Source: Scatosoma sp045632265 (GTDB lineage: Bacteria; Bacillota; Clostridia; Christensenellales; Borkfalkiaceae). From it: DNA of 64,000 nt. The translations under genes and the position numbers were made by a program. The stretch spans positions 1 to 64,000 of the forward strand of contig JAZQWG010000025.1 in the NCBI GenBank assembly GCA_045632265.1, in the 5' to 3' direction. The notes under the pieces are model-generated. The model did no database searches and was not told the DNA's origin. It saw only the letters and a program-made list of their open reading frames with translations. Shown in pieces: positions 26,501 to 33,546 of this stretch. The stretch's first letter is position 1, and every line of letters begins with the position of its first letter.

Positions 26501-27340
26501 CTTGGGCGAAACCCAACAGAAGTGGGAAATACTCTTAAAGCCGTAAGTGATGAACGTGTTCAAGTTCCAACGCACTTCGTCGGCGTTGGGCTTTCTCATA
26601 CCCGACCACCAGCCCGTTTGCGAGAAACCGCCCGTCTTCATCCTATCGTTTGCATACGCAACCTTACGGATAGTTTCCATATCGGAAAAATAGGACGAAC
26701 GTACCGTTTCCGTTCCCGTGAACGGATAATGGTCGTAATACAAATATTCCATATTTTCCGCACCTACGGTGTCAACCCAGTTGTTTACGTAATCGGAATA
26801 CGTACCGCCAAGCGCCGTCGAGCCCGCATAGTTAGGATACAAGTTTACAAACGGACGGCGAGAAGGATCAGCTTCAAGATAAGCCATGTACGCATCCTTG
26901 GTAGCTTGAAATTGCGATGCGCTCGGTTCGTCTTTGATATAATAGCCGATACAATTATCTAATTTTTCCATTAAATCTGGATTATAAGATTTTGTTGCGG
27001 CATCATAAAGATACGTCATGCCGTATTGCCCGTAAAGTTCATCAATTTCTTCATACGAAGGTACGTTAAAGCCACCCGCGGGCGGGTTTGCCCCAGCGTT
27101 TGCTACGTGCCATTGAAAGTTAAGCCCCGCTTCCGCCATTTCCTTTGTTTGTTCAGCATAAGACTTTTTATCCGTGCTGTAATAGCTGAGCCAACTTGAA
27201 AGTAAAAACTCGTCCACGATTTCCACCTTTTCCGCTTTTGCCACCGTCGTAGTAGCATTTTTTTGAAGATTGTTTATCGCCACGGACGACGTAAAAATTG
27301 CCGCCATTGCGAGCGTTAAACAAATTGCACTTCTTTTCAT
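23528..27340 (-). CDS. Giant anchored TIM-barrel hydrolase with F5/8C, LamG and FIVAR modules
   Basis: 1270 aa. Signal peptide (1 to about 36). Catalytic-looking domain at about 42-430 with IGYYIKDEPSASQF (D137-E138-P139), EYLYYDHYPF (D203) and FSQTGWW, then SHFCWVSP, arranged like a clan GH-A TIM barrel in which the usual Asn-Glu-Pro is Asp-Glu-Pro. Next a chitobiase C-terminal-like domain (about 460-540, KIYYTLDGSFP), F5/8C (about 545-720), a LamG/DUF1080-like domain (about 735-900), an Ig-like linker and two to three FIVAR helical repeats (about 1000-1210). The tail is DEKGGCKNALGG, a hydrophobic helix and KRKKDEE. Two paralogues of the catalytic domain occur at 44064 and 47354. I could not assign a numbered GH family. 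Last gene of locus B. Confidence 0.8.
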   Translation of the reverse strand: MKRSAICLTLAMAAIFTSSVAINNLQKNATTTVAKAEKVEIVDEFLLSSWLSYYSTDKKSYAEQTKEMAEAGLNFQWHVANAGANPPAGGFNVPSYEEIDELYGQYGMTYLYDAATKSYNPDLMEKLDNCIGYYIKDEPSASQFQATKDAYMAYLEADPSRRPFVNLYPNYAGSTALGGTYSDYVNNWVDTVGAENMEYLYYDHYPFTGTETVRSSYFSDMETIRKVAYANDRMKTGGFSQTGWWSGMRKPNADEVRWNLNTFITYGFKSISHFCWVSPKQVSLEDGGEDMRDHVIDQYGNKTELYDPMVQYNWEIRQLGSLLMGIDCAHAYHSGANIVDGVEKLPKSFFIQPQDKSSNFIISLFNSKDDSERYIMIMNNSTSESKKTKFSIDASSGVSSLTKYSTTIDTDNLPDPTNLGATLGALKEDRISLSDGYIEEEFKPGEVKIYKLNGDDIVINEGVATPEIALASGSYIGEQYAAIRSSQPNAKIYYTLDGSFPQVDASGNPKGSTKLYTGPIKIGTTGEWKYYGLRAAAIMNGEYSQLVEADYIITDGTRNVSLGADVSFYNKEFTELIEVDNEKQSNVSGSVVVDGYHDPYTEVFTKKDADGQNTITGWAVVDMKQVQRINKIVTSFWANWEFEDVIIQTSEDGNTWQTVFNNDTDGSMYSVTGEIGTDGKYEDSMYSGNVFSFADRNVRFIRVYNIGRGGGVLNGKSIWQEISAFCGFDVNTLQNVDVLTKNYTNKSSWYELGGSQWTIENETLSLQGTGDWGRALVFTEKKYKNFIVEGTFSMNDVTAGLVGFQLYKTTANGVLNGNNGYVVFVENGGRVGAYDGVNGGPHEFGGTNIKAANFTPEEFTFRVTSIGDLLTIDINGMPVYATRHERANMDAGYIAVHAGSIGITVSNLWIMELGAANNVDGIYFEDALYEQSATVQTAVKVLDTKDVALATLPSTVSFTTVGKNVVSVPVIEWTCNDYNRLEAGWNTFTAQLDTSNLTGVSNALNLQAVAKVWVSAGFDGSALQEYIDLAFSLDPYDFTEESWRELEQKLQTAIEIMEDPFTVQNSVNVASFQLFDALKALVNINQNKSALNALLDTCNYQADKYTTASYTNYERALQAALDMQSDNLASQAEINTAVSNLQTAISRLVALFDKSILSDAVAQAKALDASLYTSSSYAKLTAAIAQAESVLEMDKVSMAIGELAMSDLQTATAELKLIAPANNNANNAPTGDTTVADEKGGCKNALGGGLGVALVGAAVVAVVKRKKDEE

Positions 27341-27365
27341 TATTATTCTACTCCTTTTTCCAAAG

Positions 27366-27396
27366 AAGCGGCGATAAAGCCAATTTATCGCCGCTT
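27366..27396 (-). promoter_or_regulatory. Intercistronic hairpin between two giant surface genes
   Basis: Perfect 13-bp stem AAGCGGCGATAAA / TTTATCGCCGCTT with a 5-nt loop. The leftward tail CTTTGGAAAAAGG has no U-tract and leads into the next ribosome binding site, so an attenuating or 3'-end-protecting role is more likely than full termination. Confidence 0.55.
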
Positions 27397-27420
27397 TCCC
27401 TACAAAATGTTAGACTTAAA

Positions 27421-30400
27421 TTAGTCTTCCTTCTTCTTTTTAAGCAACTTAACGCCTGCTAAGCCAACGAGAGCAAGACCTGCACTTGCTACGCTTGCAA
27501 CGCTGCTGCAACCGCCCTTGTTTTCAACTTCGGGTGCGGTGGTGTCGTTGTTGCCGTCGTCCGTGTTGCCGGGGTTGTTGTCACCCGTGTTATCGTCGCC
27601 CGAAGGAACGTCAGCGGGTTTTTCAACCAAAGCATCTTCAGCCGCTTCGATAGCTGCCACTGCATCAGCAACTTCTTCCGCCGTAGCATCATCATTTTCC
27701 AAAACTAATTGCGCTTCTGCTTTTGCATCTTTCCATGCTTGAACGCTGATTGCCGTGTATGCATCTTCGTCAATCGTGGAAGCGATAGCTGCCTTCAATG
27801 CAACGATAGAAACCAAAGCTTCTTGCGCATCTTCCAAATCAGCCTTTGCCGCATCGATTACGTCTTGCATAAGTTTTTGGGGAAGCAATGCTTCAGCTGC
27901 CGCAAGTTTGTCTTCCAATACTGCCCAGCTGCCTGCCGTGTAGTCTTCTTCAACAAGTTCGTCACAAGCTTCAATAAGAGCTACAAGTTCGGACATGTCG
28001 CCGTAAGCAACCAAGCCTTCGTGTGCGCTTACAAGCGCGTTGTAATACGTTTCAACGTCAGCCTTGGAAACTTCTTGCAAACCAAGGATTTGTTCCGCAT
28101 CAAGCATTGCGTCGATAAGCGTTGCATAGCTAAGCGGCGTGAAATCGTCTTCGTCGTAAGCTGCTGCGTTGATTTGAGCATACAATTCAGCAAGAGCCGT
28201 CGTATCGCCCTTTTCTACCAAGCCGTCCAAAACTGCATTCAAAGCGTTAAGCGCAGCCGTAGCTTCTTCAACGGAAGCATCCGTATCGTCATTTACTTGC
28301 GTAGCCGTAGCCAAAGCTTCGGACAAGCCTACAACCGTTGCGGACATATAGTTATCTTCATTAATAGCGCCTGCCGTAGCAACTGCCGTAGCAAGAGCCG
28401 ATTTATCTTTTGCAAGTTCTTTCAAAGCTACTTTTGCTGCCGTAATGCTTTCTACGTAGCCAGCAATCGTGCTTTCGGAAACGGTGATTTCAGCGATAGC
28501 CGCTTTTGCTTCCGTCACAAGCGAATTCAAAGGCGACCACGTCTTAACCGTGTAATCAGCGCCGTTCAACGCATCCACTTCGCCAAGCAACGCATCCAAC
28601 GCGCTAGTGTCAGCCTTTTCTACTTTTACAACTACCGAGTAGCTTGCGGGAAGAATATCGAATACGTCGTCAACTGCGATTGCAGGAACGCTTGCCGTAA
28701 ACGTGTATTCGCCCAACGTCATATCAGCCCAGTTAGCACATTCCCAAGCGAGAGCAATTTCACCCGTTGCGCCGTTCATCGTCGTGTAGTTAAGCGTTGC
28801 GGGCAACAATGCCTTTACGCCGTCCAAGTTCGTGCCAGGGATAACGTTCATTTCCGTAGCAACGCTGTCAACCGATTTCAACGTATCTTTCATTTCGGGA
28901 TCAGCAACTGCTGCGCCGCCCTTCGACCAAACTTGAATTTCAGCAAACGTCGTCGTGTTGAACGAGCCGCCGTTTTCACCTTCGCTGTTGGTCAAACGAA
29001 CGTATTGTGCTTTTACGCCGTTTGCAGCATAAGTACGCAAACCATCACCTAAACTGTCAACGCCACGGTTGCCGTTCCAACCCGTTTCACCTCTCGTATC
29101 AGCGGAACAACCTACTTGACCACCGTCGTAAATAACCGTTTCGCCGTCGTCAGCATAGATAGGATTATCTTCGCACGAGAAAATGGTCGTCACGCCCGTT
29201 TCAAAGGCAGGGTCGTTGGAAACTTGGATAACAACGTTGGTAAAACACCAAGCGGAGCAATAGCTTGCTTTAATGCTGTCAATTTCAATTTCCGAGCCTA
29301 AATCAAGGAACACCCAAGCGTGCGTATTAGCAGCTTGAGGCGAACGGTTTTGCGCTGCTGCCCAACCTGCATTTCCGTCGGTAAGAGAATCTAACGAACT
29401 ACCGTTGAAATTGTCACCGTAGAAGCCTTGTGCATCGGGATAATACGAACCGTGAGCAAGCACCTCGTTCATATCCGTCAAGCTTCTAAACGAGATGTCT
29501 GCTTTGGGCGCATAGTTTTCGGAAGGAATCGTAAGTTTATAAACGTAATCAGCCGCCGCACTTTGCTTGCCGTCAACAACAGCAATCGCTCTCAAAGCAA
29601 CCGAGCCCGTCCAAGAAGATGCGTCGATTGCGCCTTCATATTTCGTCGAATTTTTCGTAGGATAGCTGCCGTCAAGCGTATAGTAGATTTCCGCATCGCC
29701 GATTGCCGACAATTCAACCGTCGTCATCGTTGCATACGAACCAGAGGCAACGCTTGCTTTAGGGGCAACAATGCCTTCCGTCACAGCGAAAACTTGCAAT
29801 TCGCAAAGTTCCGTTACGTTAGCCGCACCGCCGTTTGCGCCATCGCTGTTGGTCATACGAACGTATTGTGCAACAACGTCGTCTGCATCATAAGTACGCA
29901 AACCACCGCCAACGCTGTCAACGCCCGTATTGCCGTTCCAACCCGTTTGATCTTTCGTATCAACGGAACAACCTACTTGACCGCCGTTATAAACAACCGT
30001 CGAGCCATCGTCAGCATATACCGTATCCGTGACAGCAAACACCGTCGTCACGCCCGTTTCAAAGGTAGGGTCGTTGGAAACTTGGATAACAACGTTGGTG
30101 AAGCACCAACCCGCCAAATAACCAACTTTAATTTCATCAATGGAATATTGTGCACCCAAGTCGAGATATGCCCAAGCGTGCGTATTTGCAGTTGCCGTCG
30201 AACGGTTTTGCGCCGTACCCCAGTTTGCATCGCCGTCCGTAAGGCTCAACATCGAATAGCCGTCTTGTCCGTAGAAGTTGGGGGTGTCAGGCCAGTATGC
30301 ACTCCACTCAACTTCCGTCGTCACGTCCGTCAAGCTTCTAAACGAAACTTCTTTGCCATAAGCAACGTTAGACGTTTTCAATTCTGCGGGAACGTCTTCA

Positions 30401-30489
30401 ACAGCTGCCGATGCGCCAATCGTTGCCAAGCCGCCAAATGCCGCCGTCAACATCAACGCGCTCAATAAAGCTATGCCTTTTTTCTTCAT
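27421..30489 (-). CDS. Surface protein with duplicated F5/8C domains, FIVAR-like repeats and Gly-Cys anchor
   Basis: 1022 aa. Signal peptide ending ASA (about residue 28). Two near-identical discoidin-like domains (about 40-235 and 325-530) that share SFRSLTD, NTHAWxxLDLG, WCFTNVVIQVSNDP and GLRTY, separated by a chitobiase C-terminal-like domain (about 240-320, EIYYTLDGSYPT). Then an Ig-like segment (about 540-630) and four to five FIVAR-type three-helix repeats (about 635-960, such as YTVKTWSPLNSLVTEAKAAI). An Asp/Asn/Gly linker precedes the tail VENKGGCSSVAS, a hydrophobic helix and KKKKED. No catalytic domain is seen. Likely a carbohydrate-binding display protein that helps hold substrate near the anchored hydrolase encoded next. 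Confidence 0.82.
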   Translation of the reverse strand: MKKKGIALLSALMLTAAFGGLATIGASAAVEDVPAELKTSNVAYGKEVSFRSLTDVTTEVEWSAYWPDTPNFYGQDGYSMLSLTDGDANWGTAQNRSTATANTHAWAYLDLGAQYSIDEIKVGYLAGWCFTNVVIQVSNDPTFETGVTTVFAVTDTVYADDGSTVVYNGGQVGCSVDTKDQTGWNGNTGVDSVGGGLRTYDADDVVAQYVRMTNSDGANGGAANVTELCELQVFAVTEGIVAPKASVASGSYATMTTVELSAIGDAEIYYTLDGSYPTKNSTKYEGAIDASSWTGSVALRAIAVVDGKQSAAADYVYKLTIPSENYAPKADISFRSLTDMNEVLAHGSYYPDAQGFYGDNFNGSSLDSLTDGNAGWAAAQNRSPQAANTHAWVFLDLGSEIEIDSIKASYCSAWCFTNVVIQVSNDPAFETGVTTIFSCEDNPIYADDGETVIYDGGQVGCSADTRGETGWNGNRGVDSLGDGLRTYAANGVKAQYVRLTNSEGENGGSFNTTTFAEIQVWSKGGAAVADPEMKDTLKSVDSVATEMNVIPGTNLDGVKALLPATLNYTTMNGATGEIALAWECANWADMTLGEYTFTASVPAIAVDDVFDILPASYSVVVKVEKADTSALDALLGEVDALNGADYTVKTWSPLNSLVTEAKAAIAEITVSESTIAGYVESITAAKVALKELAKDKSALATAVATAGAINEDNYMSATVVGLSEALATATQVNDDTDASVEEATAALNALNAVLDGLVEKGDTTALAELYAQINAAAYDEDDFTPLSYATLIDAMLDAEQILGLQEVSKADVETYYNALVSAHEGLVAYGDMSELVALIEACDELVEEDYTAGSWAVLEDKLAAAEALLPQKLMQDVIDAAKADLEDAQEALVSIVALKAAIASTIDEDAYTAISVQAWKDAKAEAQLVLENDDATAEEVADAVAAIEAAEDALVEKPADVPSGDDNTGDNNPGNTDDGNNDTTAPEVENKGGCSSVASVASAGLALVGLAGVKLLKKKKED
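28940..30360 (-). repeat. Intragenic duplication of an F5/8C-encoding segment
   Basis: Two segments about 858 nt apart encode the two discoidin domains and remain very similar at nucleotide level; for example cacgcccgtttcaaagg recurs at 29191 and 30049 with closely matching flanks. The multiple of three preserves the frame. Confidence 0.8.
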
Positions 30490-30541
30490 AAAATCCTCCT
30501 TAATCCAACACTTTTGTGTTTATAGTTTTTGAATTTTTGGC

Positions 30542-30568
30542 TCGTGGGGCGATAGGCTCACCCCACGA
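30542..30568 (-). promoter_or_regulatory. Hairpin at the expected 5' end of the 1022-aa gene mRNA
   Basis: 8-bp stem TCGTGGGG / CCCCACGA with an 11-nt loop, starting about 5 nt downstream of a -10 box. No U-tract follows on the leftward strand. The position suggests a 5' stabilising structure or a weak terminator for the preceding gene. Confidence 0.5.
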
Positions 30569-30572
30569 TATA

Positions 30573-30601
30573 ATTTTACAATATTTATAATAAAACAACA
30601 A
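30573..30601 (-). promoter_or_regulatory. Possible internal promoter for the last two genes of locus B
   Basis: Leftward TTGTTG (30596-30601), 17-bp spacer, TAAAAT (30573-30578) in the 150-nt gap before the 1022-aa gene. This gap is longer than others in the block, which fits a separate transcription unit. Confidence 0.5.
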
Positions 30602-30640
30602 TGGACAATTGTGTATATTTTTGTTTTTTTTACACTTTTT

Positions 30641-33544
30641 TTAGCCAACAATCAAAGACAAGTTGTCAATGATAATCGACGAAGGCATCCATACGTCAAA
30701 GGTAAGGTTGGTGCATGCCGCCGTGGGAACGAACTTGAACTCGATATGCACAAATCCGTTTGCATCGGGATTACCCACGGATGCTTGCGTACCTACTTGT
30801 TGCGTTTCGTTTGCAATCGTATAGGTTTCCCCCGATTTTACTACACGCAAGTAGGTGACGTCTTTGCCACTACCAAACGTGATAGGCATCCAGCAGCTGT
30901 TGCCTGCGATAACGAAGTTGTTTGCGGTGTTGATTTCGACAATCTTCAAATCGAACGAGAAGGTGTACGTTTTGCCTTCTTCAAATTCTACGTTGTAGAA
31001 CTCGCCACCAAGCGAAAGCATTGTTGCCGAAGTCGTGTTCGTCAAAAGCATACCGTTGCCACTCTTGCCGTCCGTCATTTCTTGCGACATGTTATACGCA
31101 AAGCCCTTTTCCAACCCGCCGTTTTCAAAGTCAACGAACAAGAGTTTGCTGCTGGTGACAACAAAGTCAAGTTTCGCATCCGTTGCAAACGTGATCGTTA
31201 AATCTTCCGAAGAAGAAATGCTGTTTAAGTAGCTTTCCTTTAAGATGAGTTGGTTGCCGCTGATTTCGTAATCTACGTTTTCAGCCAACGTCTTCTTCGT
31301 GTCGGAAATGATTGCGCTGCTCAATGCAAATTCGTCGGGGTTAACGCTCAAGCTCATGTCGCCGTCCATTGCGTAATGCATGTTGCCCGAAATGCTCAAT
31401 GCGTATTTGTTGACTACAATATTGATATCATAGAAAGAGTTGGTGCAGCAAACGGTGATTTCGTTGTCGCCTGCGGGAATCGAGGACAAGAATTCTTTCT
31501 TCAACGTGATTTTGCCGTTTGCGTACGTATAATCGCTTGCCGTCAACGCTCCGCCGTCGTAGTTGATACCGATTACTTTTGCCGAGCAATCAAGAACTAC
31601 GTCTTCTTGCGTGTTCTTGGGCACTCTCACAATTTCGGGAAGGCGCGCAGAGTTTGCAAGAGAAACGGGTGCTAATACGAAGTTATCCACCACGAAATCG
31701 GTGTTCATCCATACGGGCATTTCCAAACGAGTCCACGTGGATTCGTAAACGAATTCAAAGGACAAGCGATACCATTCGCCCACCTTGACAAATTCGTAGC
31801 GCGCGCACTTGGATTCGGGATAGAAATAATAGCCGTTGTCGTTGTTATAACGAATATAGCCGATATCCGCGTTGCCTGCCGCCGTCTTGAAGTAGATAGG
31901 CATTAACAAGTCGAGAACGCTACTCGTGCCTGCAACCGTATTATTGAATTTGAAATACGTCGTCACGGAATACGTCGTGCCGCTAACAAAGTTGTAATTT
32001 ACGTTGTCGCTATCAAATACAAGCATCGTGCCTGCGCTGGTGCTGACTACGCTGCCGCCGTTGCCGAACAAGCCGTCCGTCGTGCCCACAGTCAAATCTT
32101 GACCATAGCCTTTATCGGGGGCTACGAAACTGTCGTAGTTGATGATAAACGCATCGGAAGGATTGACGTCAATCGTCACGTAGCAATCTACGGTGTTGCC
32201 CTTTTGGTCGTAAACAACCACTTCGTAAACGCCCTTGTCAAGCGTTAACAAGAAAGCACGTTTGATACGCAATGCGCCGTTTTGATAGGTGTACGCATCG
32301 CTGGGCAATACTGCGCCGCCAAGTGTCACCGTCTTTAACGAGCCGATACCAAAGTCCATCTTAAAGCCAACGTCCGTCGTGGAGAATTTCTTCACGCGCG
32401 TCGTGTCGGTGAACACCACTTTTTCTCTTTCAATCGTCAAAGTGAAGTCAACCGAGCCACCCGTCGTCGTCAAGGTGAATTTGTTTTCCCCTACGGGAAG
32501 TTTGGATACGTAGTCTTCGTTCAACGTCAATTTCGCCGCTTGACGAGTGTAATCGTTTTCGTCAACGATAAGACCGTTGAGTTTCAAGGACACGAAGTCG
32601 CCATTGTTATAATTTACGCTGTATTCCACGCTCGTTGCAACTTCGTCAAGGGTGACTTTTTGCGAAGCGGGAGATACGCTAGGCGTGCCAAGCGTCGAAG
32701 ATGAACCGCTGCCAGGAAGTTTTACGCCCGTGTAGCCGTTGTTGATAATATCGTCAAGACCTTGACCTAAATCAGCGTGTTCGTATTGATTACTTTCGTT
32801 GCCCTTTTGCGAAGAACTACCTAATCCGCGTACTTTGAAATTGTCAAACGCGCAATCGTTATTGACGGAAATCAAGGAAATGTAGCCTTTCGTATAGTCG
32901 GTTGCGTTTACCGTGATGTTTGCCACTTGCACGCTATCAATATATACTTTTACGCTCGAGCCTTCCGCGCGGATACGCATGTTATGCCACATCAAAGGAT
33001 AATACTCGTTGACGTTGGGGATATTTTCTTCGATAATACCGTTGGTGATAGGACCCCAGAAGGTGATTTTGCCGTTTTGTTGCATGAATACACCCGTGCC
33101 GCCCCCTTCAACTGTATAGTTTTTGCCGGGGATTTGTTGGCGAATACCGATTACGGGCCAGTAAGGAGTGAGAGAGCCGGCTTTGAAATCTACACTCATT
33201 TCAAAATCGTCGTACACTTCGCTGACGTATGTCATAATCGCAATGTTTACCGTATCAGCGGCGGAATCTACGTTCCCCGTGCGGTAAATTGCCTCGTCGA
33301 TTATATCCCAGCTGTATTCGAGTTTATCGCCACGGCGAGCGTTTTGCGAAGAGCAAAAATAGAAATCGAAATGTTCGTTTATCGAAGTTTCGCTTTCAAA
33401 CGTTTCTTCTACGTCCCACGTTTCCGCAACCGCTTGGGGCGTCATATCCGCCCCTTGCGCATCAGCCGAAACGTAATTTGTTGCACTCACAGCGCCAAGC
33501 GTGAGAACTGACATAAGACCTAATACTGTTAATATTTTCTTCAT
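30641..33544 (-). CDS. Secreted LamG and X2-like modular carbohydrate-binding protein without anchor
   Basis: 967 aa from the ATG at 33544, preferred over a GTG at 33550 because GAGG lies 7 nt before it. Signal peptide 1 to about 28 (TNYVSADA). LamG/DUF1080-like domain at about 40-245 (YWPVIGIRQ, GVFMQQNGKITFWG), then pairs of X2/Ig-like modules with repeated patterns such as LNGLIVDENDYTRQAAKLTL and YVSKLPVGENKFTLTT (about 285-470 and 640-800), alternating with two carbohydrate-binding-like beta domains ending FVVDNFVLAPV and SIIIDNLSLIVG (about 475-640 and 805-967). The C-terminus stops at that strand with no hydrophobic tail or Lys cluster, unlike its neighbours, so it is probably released or held non-covalently. 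It starts 2 nt after the upstream stop. Confidence 0.78.
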   Translation of the reverse strand: MKKILTVLGLMSVLTLGAVSATNYVSADAQGADMTPQAVAETWDVEETFESETSINEHFDFYFCSSQNARRGDKLEYSWDIIDEAIYRTGNVDSAADTVNIAIMTYVSEVYDDFEMSVDFKAGSLTPYWPVIGIRQQIPGKNYTVEGGGTGVFMQQNGKITFWGPITNGIIEENIPNVNEYYPLMWHNMRIRAEGSSVKVYIDSVQVANITVNATDYTKGYISLISVNNDCAFDNFKVRGLGSSSQKGNESNQYEHADLGQGLDDIINNGYTGVKLPGSGSSSTLGTPSVSPASQKVTLDEVATSVEYSVNYNNGDFVSLKLNGLIVDENDYTRQAAKLTLNEDYVSKLPVGENKFTLTTTGGSVDFTLTIEREKVVFTDTTRVKKFSTTDVGFKMDFGIGSLKTVTLGGAVLPSDAYTYQNGALRIKRAFLLTLDKGVYEVVVYDQKGNTVDCYVTIDVNPSDAFIINYDSFVAPDKGYGQDLTVGTTDGLFGNGGSVVSTSAGTMLVFDSDNVNYNFVSGTTYSVTTYFKFNNTVAGTSSVLDLLMPIYFKTAAGNADIGYIRYNNDNGYYFYPESKCARYEFVKVGEWYRLSFEFVYESTWTRLEMPVWMNTDFVVDNFVLAPVSLANSARLPEIVRVPKNTQEDVVLDCSAKVIGINYDGGALTASDYTYANGKITLKKEFLSSIPAGDNEITVCCTNSFYDINIVVNKYALSISGNMHYAMDGDMSLSVNPDEFALSSAIISDTKKTLAENVDYEISGNQLILKESYLNSISSSEDLTITFATDAKLDFVVTSSKLLFVDFENGGLEKGFAYNMSQEMTDGKSGNGMLLTNTTSATMLSLGGEFYNVEFEEGKTYTFSFDLKIVEINTANNFVIAGNSCWMPITFGSGKDVTYLRVVKSGETYTIANETQQVGTQASVGNPDANGFVHIEFKFVPTAACTNLTFDVWMPSSIIIDNLSLIVG

Positions 33545-33546
33545 TT

